Below, piece by piece: positions 46,268 to 54,185 of a DNA stretch of 64,000 bases. The notes under the pieces were generated by a model. It was not told the origin of the DNA and ran no database searches. It saw only the letters and a list, made by a program, of their open reading frames with translations. Both the position numbers and the translations under genes were made by a program. The stretch is from Alistipes sp. (lineage in GTDB: Bacteria; Bacteroidota; Bacteroidia; Bacteroidales; Rikenellaceae), in contig JAGBEH010000001.1 of assembly GCA_017937125.1 (NCBI GenBank), positions 124,001 through 188,000 on the forward strand. Direction: 5' to 3'. Every line of letters starts with the position of its first letter. Within the stretch, counting starts at the first letter, position 1.

Positions 46268-48109
46268 ATGCCGCGAGTGGAAAAATCATCTCTCAAAGAG
46301 CAGGTGTCTATGCTGCCGTTAAGTCCGGGCGTCTACCAGTTTCTCGACGCTTCGGGCAAGATAATTTATGTCGGCAAGGCCAAAAGCCTGCGCAAGCGCG
46401 TATCGTCGTATTTCGTGGAGAACAGGGACCACAGCGCCAAAGTGCGGGTTATGGTGCGCCGCATCGCCGAGATACGCCATATAGTCGTCGGGAGCGAGAC
46501 GGATGCCCTGCTGCTCGAAAATTCGCTTATCAAGACCTTGCAGCCGCGCTACAACATAATGCTCAAGGACGACAAGACCTATCCGTGGATAGCGGTTACC
46601 AACGAACCTTTTCCGCGCGTGATTTCCACCCGTCGGCTCGTGCGCGACGGCTCGCGCTATTTCGGCCCGTACGGTTCGGTGGCGATGCAGCACGCGGTTC
46701 TCGAGTTCCTGCACGAGACGCTGCCTTTGCGCACCTGCAAGCTCAACCTCGCGCCGTCGGCGATAGCCAAAGGCCGCTATACGCCCTGCCTGCAATATCA
46801 TCTGGGCAATTGCAAGGCCCCCTGCACGGGCGCGCAGACGGCCGAGGAGTATGCCGCACTCGTAGATATGGCCGTGTCGGTGCTGAAGGGCGATTTGCGC
46901 CCCGTACGCGCGTACCTCGAGGGCGAGATGCTCCGTGCCGCCGAAAATCTGAAATTCGAGCAGGCGCAGCGCTATAAGTCTCGGCTCGATGCTTTGGAAA
47001 ACTACCGCAGCCGTTCGGTGATAGTCAGCGCCCGCATAGTGGATGTCGATGTCTTTTCGCTGCTTGCCGACGAGGACGACGATACGGCCTACTGCAACTT
47101 CATACGCATCCGCAACGGCTCGGTCGTGGGGGTGTATACGGTGCGGCTGTCGCGCGGCGTCGAGAGCGACGATGCCGATATGCTCGCGCGCGGAATACAA
47201 CATATCGTAGAGAACATCTCGGGCGAGCTGTCGCGCGAGGTGATAGTGCCGTTTATGCCGTCGGCGGCCATACTGTTCGACGGCGTTACGTTCACCGTGC
47301 CGAAGCGCGGCGAAAAACTCGAACTGCTCGAATTTTCGCTCAAGAGCGCGCGCATCTATCGCGCCGAGCAGCTCAAGAACCTCGAAATCAAGAATCCCGA
47401 ACGGCATACCGAGCGCCTTATGGAGGCTATGCGTCGCGAGCTGCGGCTCGAAAAGCAGCCCCGCCATATAGAGTGTTTCGACAATTCCAATCTTCAGGGA
47501 GCCAATCCCGTAGCATCGTGCGTGGTGTTCCGCAACGGGCGTCCGTCGCGCAAGGAGTACCGCCATTTCAACGTGAAGACGGTAGTCGGCGCCGATGACT
47601 ACGCGTCGATGCGCGAGATAGTTTACCGTCGCTATCGCCGTCTTGTCGAGGAGGGCGCCGAGCTGCCCGACCTTATAGTCGCCGACGGCGGCAAGGGGCA
47701 GATGGGGGCTATTCACGAAGTGTTGGAACATCTGCAATTGGACATCCCCATTGCCGGCCTGGTCAAGGACAGTCGTCACCGCACGGCAGAGTTGCTGTGC
47801 GGCTATCCGCCCGTCTCGGTCGGCCTGCGGCCTACGTCGCCGCTCTTTCATCTGTTCTCGCATATTCAGGACGAGGTGCACCGTTTCGCCGTCACGTTCC
47901 ACCGTCAGAAACGCAGCAATGCCTTTCTTCACAGCGAACTCGAAAATGTCAAAGGGTTGGGACGCAAAAGCATAGATGCTCTTTTCAAACATTTCCGCAC
48001 GCTGTCGCGTATGCGTTCGGCAAGCGAGGCCGAGATCGCCGAGGCGGTCGGTGCCGCGCGTGCTGCGCTCGTCGTTAAGGCGCTGAAGGGCAAAGACGAC
48101 GGGATGTGA
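46268..48109 (+). CDS. uvrC: Excinuclease ABC subunit C
   Basis: A 613-residue UvrC. The N-terminal GIY-YIG nuclease domain has SPGVYQFLDASGKIIYVGKAKSLRKRV. The region with CLQYHLGNCKAPCTG is the conserved Cys cluster. A UVR motif (about residues 205-240) follows, and the C-terminal RNase-H-like domain has ECFDNSNLQGANPVASCVVF and LIVADGGKGQ. The end is the HhH domain (LENVKGLGRKSIDALFKHF). UvrC makes both incisions in nucleotide excision repair. The start at 46268 is fixed by the promoter; an in-frame ATG at 46220 is upstream of it. Confidence 0.96.
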   Translation: MPRVEKSSLKEQVSMLPLSPGVYQFLDASGKIIYVGKAKSLRKRVSSYFVENRDHSAKVRVMVRRIAEIRHIVVGSETDALLLENSLIKTLQPRYNIMLKDDKTYPWIAVTNEPFPRVISTRRLVRDGSRYFGPYGSVAMQHAVLEFLHETLPLRTCKLNLAPSAIAKGRYTPCLQYHLGNCKAPCTGAQTAEEYAALVDMAVSVLKGDLRPVRAYLEGEMLRAAENLKFEQAQRYKSRLDALENYRSRSVIVSARIVDVDVFSLLADEDDDTAYCNFIRIRNGSVVGVYTVRLSRGVESDDADMLARGIQHIVENISGELSREVIVPFMPSAAILFDGVTFTVPKRGEKLELLEFSLKSARIYRAEQLKNLEIKNPERHTERLMEAMRRELRLEKQPRHIECFDNSNLQGANPVASCVVFRNGRPSRKEYRHFNVKTVVGADDYASMREIVYRRYRRLVEEGAELPDLIVADGGKGQMGAIHEVLEHLQLDIPIAGLVKDSRHRTAELLCGYPPVSVGLRPTSPLFHLFSHIQDEVHRFAVTFHRQKRSNAFLHSELENVKGLGRKSIDALFKHFRTLSRMRSASEAEIAEAVGAARAALVVKALKGKDDGM

Positions 48110-48130
48110 TATAATATAATAGGCATTCGA

Positions 48131-48162
48131 TTTGCATTTTTGAAGTGAAATGTCTACTTTTG
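48131..48162 (+). promoter_or_regulatory. Promoter of the microprotein B / lipoprotein operon
   Basis: TTTG at 48131-48134, a 20-base spacer and TACTTTTG at 48155-48162: one of the best consensus matches in the window. ATG 48210 follows about 47 bases later. Confidence 0.75.
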
Positions 48163-48209
48163 TAGAACTGACTTATATATTGAAAAATAACCGAACAATT
48201 TAACTCTTT

Positions 48210-48356
48210 ATGAATTCGACTTATCGTATTTTTAAGGGGAGGGGCATCTACGTCTCTCCCGATCTGTCCGTCCGACGGGTTTTCGCCGAGCGCGGTTTTG
48301 CCATGTCGTCGGGAACGACCGATGAATGGACCAAAGACGAAGAAGAGAATCTTTAA
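48210..48356 (+). CDS. Microprotein (copy B) upstream of a fimbrillin-like lipoprotein
   Basis: A 48-residue frame starting MNSTYRIFKGRGIYV. Its core SPDLSVRRVFAERGFAMS aligns without gaps with the cores of the frames at 14861-14983 (minus) and 63790-63918. The tail is acidic (TDEWTKDEEENL). No signal peptide or membrane helix is present. A strong promoter precedes it and the lipoprotein ATG follows 20 bases after the stop, so the two are co-transcribed. The function is unknown; possibilities are a regulatory leader peptide or a small cytosolic partner of lipoprotein synthesis or export. Three-fold conservation supports real coding. Confidence 0.7.
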   Translation: MNSTYRIFKGRGIYVSPDLSVRRVFAERGFAMSSGTTDEWTKDEEENL

Positions 48357-48376
48357 CCGTAAACACAAGTAAGACT

Positions 48377-50590
48377 ATGAAAAAGACATCGAGATTATTT
48401 GCGTGTGCGGTTATGGCGCTCGCATTCGCAGGTTGCGTGAAAGACGCGGCCGAAGATAATTTTACGACCTGCCCCGTGGAAGGTACGGCCACTGTTTCCG
48501 CATCTATCGAGACTGTGACCAGAACTTCGCTGAACGACCCCGACGAGGGCGTCGCCCAGGTACTGTGGAGCGAAGGGGACGTCATAGGCGTGATTACGTC
48601 CGACGGTACTATCCGCCGTGCCGTGCTTGCCGAAGGCGCGGGAACGACGAACGGACTGTTTACGGTTTCCGATGCCGTCGAGGGCGAAACCTATGATTAC
48701 GCTGTCTATCCCTATATTTATAACGGCAACACGGCATCCAAAAAGACTGTTGCGGGGACGACGTTGTCGTTGAATCTTCCCGCATTCCAGACATATTCCG
48801 CCGACGGCGTGTTCTCGACTTCCACCAATACTATGGTGGCGACGGCCGATGATGGCGGCCGCCTGAATTTCAAGAGCGTTATGGGTTGTCTGGAGTTGAA
48901 GATCTCGGGTTCGCAGACGGTGCGCGGCATTACGGTCAAAAATTCCGTAACCAAAGTCGCGGGAGAGGCCACGATAGACCTCGAGCAGCAGACCCTCGCA
49001 ATGGGTACGGCGAACACCTCTTTCAGTTTCGCATATCTCGAATGCCCCGAAAAGGTGCAACTGAGCGAAACGCCGACCTCGTTCTATGTGCTTCTGCCTG
49101 TCGGAACGTACGACTGCCTGCAAATCGGCATCCTGACAGATGACGGTTCATATGTCCGTTCGGCTACTTCGGCGCATACGGTAAAACGTGCGACCGTCAA
49201 ACCCGTAAATTGCGGCAATCTCGATACGATGATCGACACTTCGTCGGCGATAGATCTTTCGGCTGCCGGATATGCGAACTGCTACATCGTTTCCCCGAGC
49301 GGAAGCGAGCAGGTTTACTCGTTCGAGACCAAGTTCGTGGACGGTACGCCCGTCGAGAACCCGAAACTTCCCGGTTCCGGCGACAAGTCTCTGGCCTTTT
49401 TCTCGCTGATATGGGCCGAGGATTTGAATATCGCTTACGACATACGTTTCGACAAGGCCGAGGGCAAGGTGTATTTCAAGTACGACGGCAAAACGGTCGG
49501 CAATGTGCGCATTGCGGGCTGCAACGACTTTTTCGCATCTGCGGGCGTTGCTTCGAACGTAAAGCGCGCGCTCGAGAGCATCGCATGGGCTTGGCATATC
49601 TGGGCGACGGATGCTCCGTCGGTCGGTATTACGGTCGATGGAAATAACGTGAAGGATCTCGACGGCGACGGAACGATTACTACGGAAGAGGTTGCGCGTG
49701 CCAACAAGATAAATCTTATGGACCGAAATTTGGGCGCTACGTGGGCCCCCAAGAACGTATCCGAGGTGGAGGGTATGACACTTGAGCAGGCTACGGCTTC
49801 TGCGGGATGTTTCTACCAGTTCGGCAATCCGCATCCTTATCCGCGTCAGAAGCAGCTGGGTGAGAATGTCGGCAACTGGCAGTACAGCGCCGTGAAATAT
49901 CGGTTCGGATTCTCGCAGTACGTTCAGGACTGGACGGCGTCGAACGGTTCGAAGACCCATGCTTTGGTCAATATGTATTATCCGATGTATCGTTATGCTA
50001 CTACTTATGTGCCGTCTGTCGTAGGAGGTAATGCCGATAGCAAATATAGCGGCAATCAGTGGCTCAAGGCCGATATTATCGGCGGTAACAGCACTGCGAA
50101 CGAAGCTTCCAAGGATTTGTGTTTGTGGGGCGGACAGGGTTCCAAGACCAATTACGACCCGTGTCCCGCAGGTTGGGTCGTTCCCCATCGCGGCAATATC
50201 TACCAGATGGTTATCGGTGCGACTAAGACCATTAACGGTGCTTCGGTCAGTGTAAACCGTCCGTATTTCCAACTCGGGCCTCGGTCGGGCGAAGTGGCAA
50301 TGGGGTCTTATCTAAGCTATGACGGAGTGGCGTGCGACTGGCATCCGTTCTCGGGATATATGGGAGGCGGTTCGATCGGTGCTTCCGGTACGGCCTGTTA
50401 TTATTGGGGTTGCGGATACTATGGTGCGAGTTATACTACGACATCTACCAAACTCCAATACAATATGGCTTCTTATGCCCGTACGCCGAAGGACCTGCAC
50501 TCATCAGGTGCATATTTGAATAACTCTACTTTAGACTCATGGTGTGTTCTTGCTAACGGTTATCAGGTGCGTTGCGTAAAGCGTAATTGA
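48377..50590 (+). CDS. Fimbrillin-like lipoprotein with FISUMP-type C-terminal domain
   Basis: A 737-residue lipoprotein with lipobox AFAGC (Cys20). Residues about 35-290 are a fimbrillin-like domain (LWSEGDVIGVI, AVYPYI, FKSVMGCLELKISG, VQLSETPTSFYVLLP), homologous to that of the LRR lipoprotein at 12771-14867. The C-terminal part (about 440-737) has NLMDRNLGATW, GCFYQFGNPHPYP, DPCPAGWVVPHRG and a final QVRCVKR, the pattern of FISUMP-type domains. An EF-hand-like loop DLDGDGTITTEE (427-438) precedes it. It is probably surface-exposed; ligand unknown. The start at 48377 fits the signal peptide. It follows microprotein B by 20 bases. Confidence 0.85.
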   Translation: MKKTSRLFACAVMALAFAGCVKDAAEDNFTTCPVEGTATVSASIETVTRTSLNDPDEGVAQVLWSEGDVIGVITSDGTIRRAVLAEGAGTTNGLFTVSDAVEGETYDYAVYPYIYNGNTASKKTVAGTTLSLNLPAFQTYSADGVFSTSTNTMVATADDGGRLNFKSVMGCLELKISGSQTVRGITVKNSVTKVAGEATIDLEQQTLAMGTANTSFSFAYLECPEKVQLSETPTSFYVLLPVGTYDCLQIGILTDDGSYVRSATSAHTVKRATVKPVNCGNLDTMIDTSSAIDLSAAGYANCYIVSPSGSEQVYSFETKFVDGTPVENPKLPGSGDKSLAFFSLIWAEDLNIAYDIRFDKAEGKVYFKYDGKTVGNVRIAGCNDFFASAGVASNVKRALESIAWAWHIWATDAPSVGITVDGNNVKDLDGDGTITTEEVARANKINLMDRNLGATWAPKNVSEVEGMTLEQATASAGCFYQFGNPHPYPRQKQLGENVGNWQYSAVKYRFGFSQYVQDWTASNGSKTHALVNMYYPMYRYATTYVPSVVGGNADSKYSGNQWLKADIIGGNSTANEASKDLCLWGGQGSKTNYDPCPAGWVVPHRGNIYQMVIGATKTINGASVSVNRPYFQLGPRSGEVAMGSYLSYDGVACDWHPFSGYMGGGSIGASGTACYYWGCGYYGASYTTTSTKLQYNMASYARTPKDLHSSGAYLNNSTLDSWCVLANGYQVRCVKRN

Positions 50591-50610
50591 CGCCGTTTGT
50601 CCGACTTTTT

Positions 50611-50646
50611 GCCGAAGGCATCCCTTACCGAAGGGATGCCTTCGGC
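50611..50646 (+). terminator. Hairpin after the fimbrillin-like lipoprotein gene
   Basis: The 16-base arms GCCGAAGGCATCCCTT and AAGGGATGCCTTCGGC flank a 4-base loop, 20 bases past the stop. There is no clear T run, so its strength as a terminator is uncertain. Confidence 0.7.
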
Positions 50647-50709
50647 GGTATATGGTTGATCCGTAGTAAAATAGGTATAAATACGTACGGTGCGGCGCAG
50701 GATAACGGC

Positions 50710-50717
50710 TATTTTTG
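50710..50717 (+). promoter_or_regulatory. -7 element TATTTTTG of the YeiH-type gene
   Basis: An exact TAnnTTTG match 43 bases before ATG 50761. No convincing -33 element is visible. Confidence 0.5.
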
Positions 50718-50760
50718 TCATACGATATACGGAAAACAGAATAAACATACTTTTCGAATT

Positions 50761-52056
50761 ATGAAAAAACGGATTGAACAATTCAAAACAGAGGATTGGG
50801 TGGTGACATTCATCAGCATTCCCCTGTTGATTCTGGCGGGGTTCGCATCGTTTCTGCCCGAGAAAGGTCCCAAAGTCCCCGCGGTTCTTACTACGGGTGA
50901 AGCGTGGATCAATATAGGTGTACTTTTCCTGATAGCGCTTGCGGTGCTGTATGTAGGCAACAAGCTGCTCAACCGCCCTCTGCGCGGATTGCTGCTCTCG
51001 TTTACCGTAGTTTTCGCGGTGTCGATGCTGGCGCAGTGGGTCGCGAAGATCGATGCCGTGAAGTATTACGGCTTCGAAGCCGTCTTTTTCTCGGTGATAT
51101 TCGGATTGATTATCCGCAACTGTTTCCGTATCCCCGACTGGATGAGGCCTGCCGTTCAGGGCGAGTTCTTCATTAAGATAGGTGTGGTTTGTTTGGGCGC
51201 CACTATTCTGTTCCGCGATGTTATGCGCTCGGGAAGCATAGGACTGGTGCAGGCCGTAGCGGTCGTCGCCATAGTGTGGCTCGCGGCTTTTTTCCTCGCC
51301 CGCAAACTTAAGGTCGATGACCGTACGGCTATGACTTTGGCGAGCGGCGTCTCGATATGCGGCGTCTCGGCCTGCATTACCGCAGCCCGCGTGGCGGGTA
51401 CCGACGACAAAAAGCTGTCGTACATAGTGTCGGTAGTGCTTATAGTCGTCGTGCCGATGATTTATCTTATGCCCTACCTTGCCCGTGTGGTGGTACCGCT
51501 GCTTACGGACGACCCTGCCGTGCAGCAGGAGATTGCTGGTGCCTGGATCGGCGGCACGATCGACACTACCAGCGGTGTGGCCGCATCGTCGGAGATGGTC
51601 GGCGAGGAGGCGAACAAGGTGGCGGTTATCGTCAAGGCTACGCAGAACGTGCTTATAGGCGTCGTGGCGTTTTTCATAGCGCTTTACCTTTCGGCTCGCG
51701 GCGAGAGCGGCAAGAGGCAGCGCCCGTCATTCGGCATCGTGTGGGAGAAATTCCCGAAATTCGTGCTCGGGTTTGTCGCGGCATCGCTCGTATTCAGCTT
51801 GTGCCAGTCGTATGACGTATTTCCCGACGCGTCGGCATCGAAACTGGCCGAAACGGGACTGGCCAAGACTTTCTCGACCTTCTTTTTCTCGCTGGCCTTT
51901 GTCTGCATAGGTCTCGATACGCGCCTGAAGGACATAGTGTCGAAAGAGAACCGGAATGCGCTGTATGCCTTCCTCGGGGCGCAGACGTTCAATATAGTCG
52001 TTACGTTCCTGCTGGCGTGGCTGCTGTTCGGAGTGGTCAAACCTATGCTTGCCTGA
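50761..52056 (+). CDS. YeiH-family putative sulfate exporter
   Basis: A 431-residue polytopic membrane protein (about 11 helices) of the UPF0324/YeiH family. Family patterns are FGLIIRNCFRIPDWMRPA, EFFIKIGVVCLGATILF, ASGVSICGVSACITAA, and GGTIDTTSGVAASSEMVGE. It is annotated by homology as a putative sulfate exporter, with limited experimental support. The start at 50761 follows a TATTTTTG promoter element; the frame extends upstream without a credible start. A flavodiiron gene follows with its own promoter element. Confidence 0.85.
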   Translation: MKKRIEQFKTEDWVVTFISIPLLILAGFASFLPEKGPKVPAVLTTGEAWINIGVLFLIALAVLYVGNKLLNRPLRGLLLSFTVVFAVSMLAQWVAKIDAVKYYGFEAVFFSVIFGLIIRNCFRIPDWMRPAVQGEFFIKIGVVCLGATILFRDVMRSGSIGLVQAVAVVAIVWLAAFFLARKLKVDDRTAMTLASGVSICGVSACITAARVAGTDDKKLSYIVSVVLIVVVPMIYLMPYLARVVVPLLTDDPAVQQEIAGAWIGGTIDTTSGVAASSEMVGEEANKVAVIVKATQNVLIGVVAFFIALYLSARGESGKRQRPSFGIVWEKFPKFVLGFVAASLVFSLCQSYDVFPDASASKLAETGLAKTFSTFFFSLAFVCIGLDTRLKDIVSKENRNALYAFLGAQTFNIVVTFLLAWLLFGVVKPMLA

Positions 52057-52074
52057 TTTTTACCGAAAAGTTGT

Positions 52075-52082
52075 TATATTTG
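52075..52082 (+). promoter_or_regulatory. -7 element TATATTTG of the flavodiiron gene
   Basis: An exact TAnnTTTG match 31 bases before ATG 52114, with a TTG at 52049-52051 (23-base spacer). Confidence 0.5.
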
Positions 52083-52113
52083 CGGCATATTTGTTTTGTA
52101 AAGTATAACGGCT

Positions 52114-53277
52114 ATGCAACAGCGCAAAATTACCGATTCGGTCGCCTATGTCGGCGTGGATGACAAGACCATAGATCTGTTCGAGGGGCAGTACGACGTC
52201 CCGAACGGCATATCGTACAACTCTTATGCGATTTTCGACGAGAAAATCGCCGTTATGGATACAGTAGACGCCCGAATGGCGGACGAATGGCTGGCAAATC
52301 TCGATGCGGCACTCGACGGACGTACGCCCGACTATCTCATAGTGTCGCATATGGAGCCCGACCACGCATCGTGCGTAGCTCTGCTCGCGGAGCGGTTCCC
52401 GCAGATGAAGGTCGTCGGCAATGCCAAGACATTCACGATGATAGGGCAGTTCTTCGACATCGATCTGTCGGCGCGTGCGGTAATGGTCAAGGAGGGCGAT
52501 ACGCTTTCGCTCGGCGAACATACCTTGCGGTTCTTTATGGCGCCTATGGTCCATTGGCCTGAAGTGATGGTTACGTACGAGGAGAGGGAGAAATTGCTCT
52601 TCAGCGCCGATGCTTTCGGCAAGTTCGGTGCGCTCGATACCGACGAGGAGTGGCTGTGCGAAGCCCGCCGCTACTATTTCAATATAGTTGGCAAGTACGG
52701 CGCACAGGTTCAGTCGCTGCTGAAAAAGGCGGCGGCATTGGACATCGCCGCTATATTGCCGCTGCACGGTCCGATATTGACCGAAAATCTGGCTTATTAT
52801 CTTGGCAAGTACGACATATGGAGCCGTTACGAGCCTGAAACCAAAGGCGTTTTCATAGCTTATGCGTCGATATACGGCAATACGGCCAAGGCGGCACACG
52901 CACTTGCGGATATGCTGCGCGCAAAGGGCGTGGAAAAGTTAGAGATAAGCGATCTCGCCCGCGAGGATATGGCCGAGGCGGTCGAGAATGCGTTCCGTTA
53001 CGACAGACTGGTAGTCGCCGCGTCGTCGTACGACGGCGGGGTCTTCCCCGTTATGGAACATTTCCTGCTCCATTTGCGCGACAAGGGATTCCGCAATCGC
53101 CGTGTGGCGATTGTCGAGAACGGTTCGTGGGCGCCGTCGGCAGGACGTTGTATGCGTTGTATGCTGTCCGATATGAAAGGTATCGACTTGTGCGATAATA
53201 CCGTGACCGTAAGGTCTGCCTGCAAGCCCGAGACGCTGCGCGAACTCGAAGCTGCGGCCGACTGGCTGACGGCATAG
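52114..53277 (+). CDS. Flavodiiron protein (FprA-type A-type flavoprotein)
   Basis: A 387-residue enzyme: an N-terminal metallo-beta-lactamase-like diiron domain (about 1-245) with the ligand motif HxExDH at residues 79-84 (SHMEPDHA), plus His in MVHWPE, Asp in SADAFG and His in LPLHGPI. A flavodoxin domain (about 250-387) begins FIAYASIYGNTAKAA, the FMN phosphate-binding loop. Such proteins reduce O2 to water or NO to N2O, protecting anaerobes; which dominates here is not evident. It is a single gene with its own promoter element, followed by a strong hairpin. Confidence 0.93.
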   Translation: MQQRKITDSVAYVGVDDKTIDLFEGQYDVPNGISYNSYAIFDEKIAVMDTVDARMADEWLANLDAALDGRTPDYLIVSHMEPDHASCVALLAERFPQMKVVGNAKTFTMIGQFFDIDLSARAVMVKEGDTLSLGEHTLRFFMAPMVHWPEVMVTYEEREKLLFSADAFGKFGALDTDEEWLCEARRYYFNIVGKYGAQVQSLLKKAAALDIAAILPLHGPILTENLAYYLGKYDIWSRYEPETKGVFIAYASIYGNTAKAAHALADMLRAKGVEKLEISDLAREDMAEAVENAFRYDRLVVAASSYDGGVFPVMEHFLLHLRDKGFRNRRVAIVENGSWAPSAGRCMRCMLSDMKGIDLCDNTVTVRSACKPETLRELEAAADWLTA

Positions 53278-53344
53278 GCGGTGCATTTCCGAACGGTCAG
53301 TGCGCATCCGAACAGACGGGATGTTTTGTACAGATAATGCGCTT

Positions 53345-53380
53345 ATTGACGGGCGGCGGAGCAATCCGCCGCCCGTCAAT
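53345..53380. terminator. Perfect 16-base-arm hairpin between flavodiiron and sigma genes
   Basis: ATTGACGGGCGGCGGA (53345-53360) and its exact complement (53365-53380) flank the loop GCAA and are followed by ATTTTC. It separates convergent genes. Confidence 0.8.
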
Positions 53381-53463
53381 ATTTTCGGCGATTATAATGA
53401 TTTTCAACCGACCTTATTCCGCAATTTCGCTCCTTGCGGTTTCGATTTGCGGCTCCATTCCTG

Positions 53464-54018
53464 TTACAGTTTCTTGAATAACGGCATATCTCTGAACCGC
53501 TTTATGGATAGCGAGATGTGCTTTTCTACTGTGCGTTGCGCTATGCCGAGCTCGGCGGCTATCTCCTTGTTGGTCATATCTTCTATTCTGCTCATCCTGA
53601 AAATCTTCGCCGTCTGGGGCGGCAGCGTGTCGCAGAACGACAATACCTCCTCTATCATCATCGTCGCGACGGGCGACTCGTTCGACGAGTCGAGGAAATC
53701 GCGCATAGCCAGATTCTCCCATACCTTGTTCTCCTCCATCGCCTCGATGCTGATGCGATTGTGAGCTATCTTGTTGCGACGCAGATAGTCGTAACACTCG
53801 TTATGCGCCATAGAGAACAGGTACGGCACGACCTTGTCGCGCGAAAGGAACGGCCTGCGTCTCAGAAATTTGTAGAATACCTCCTGAATAATATCGTCCG
53901 CCAATTCCCCCCCCCGAATTATTCCGTTGATATACTGGCATAAACGAGGATAAAGCCGAGTGAAAAGTTCTTTCGTCTCGGCTTCGGTATATTCGAAATA
54001 TTTGGGTCCGAAATTCAC
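53464..54018 (-). CDS. ECF-type RNA polymerase sigma factor containing a G9 tract
   Basis: A 184-residue ECF sigma factor of the Bacteroidota SusCD-associated type. Sigma2 has ELFTRLYPRLCQYI, then ADDIIQEVFYKFL and PYLFSMAHNECYDYLRR. Sigma4 (about 125-180) has the helix-turn-helix MTNKEIAAELGIAQRTVEKH. No ATG lies between the promoter element (54030-54037) and the conserved region, so GTG 54018 (MNFGPKYF) is the likely start. Nine consecutive G (coding strand, 53907-53915) encode part of Arg35-Gly36-Gly37-Glu38; a one-base slip would truncate the protein after about 37 residues. It is divergent from the FecR gene and likely controls the SusCD locus. Confidence 0.88.
   Translation of the reverse strand: MNFGPKYFEYTEAETKELFTRLYPRLCQYINGIIRGGELADDIIQEVFYKFLRRRPFLSRDKVVPYLFSMAHNECYDYLRRNKIAHNRISIEAMEENKVWENLAMRDFLDSSNESPVATMMIEEVLSFCDTLPPQTAKIFRMSRIEDMTNKEIAAELGIAQRTVEKHISLSIKRFRDMPLFKKL
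53907..53915. repeat. Homopolymer C9 (G9 in the sigma coding strand)
   Basis: Nine consecutive C inside the sigma gene, in frame as sequenced. A tract of this length in coding DNA is a typical slipped-strand hotspot. Confidence 0.92.
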
Positions 54019-54029
54019 GATAGCAGTTG

Positions 54030-54037
54030 CAAAAGTA
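54030..54037 (-). promoter_or_regulatory. -7 element TACTTTTG of the ECF sigma gene
   Basis: An exact TAnnTTTG match 11 bases upstream of GTG 54018; it excludes the longer ATG at 54081. Confidence 0.55.
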
Positions 54038-54185
54038 TTATTTTTTCTTACAATACTCCAGCATATGAAAATTTTTAACAAAAATATATCGTTTGCGGGG
54101 TCGGTATCTAAAAAACTTACGTCTACATTATAAAATTACTAAACTTCGGGGTTTGGATTTTTGTGTGAATACGGAAAGATTGAAT

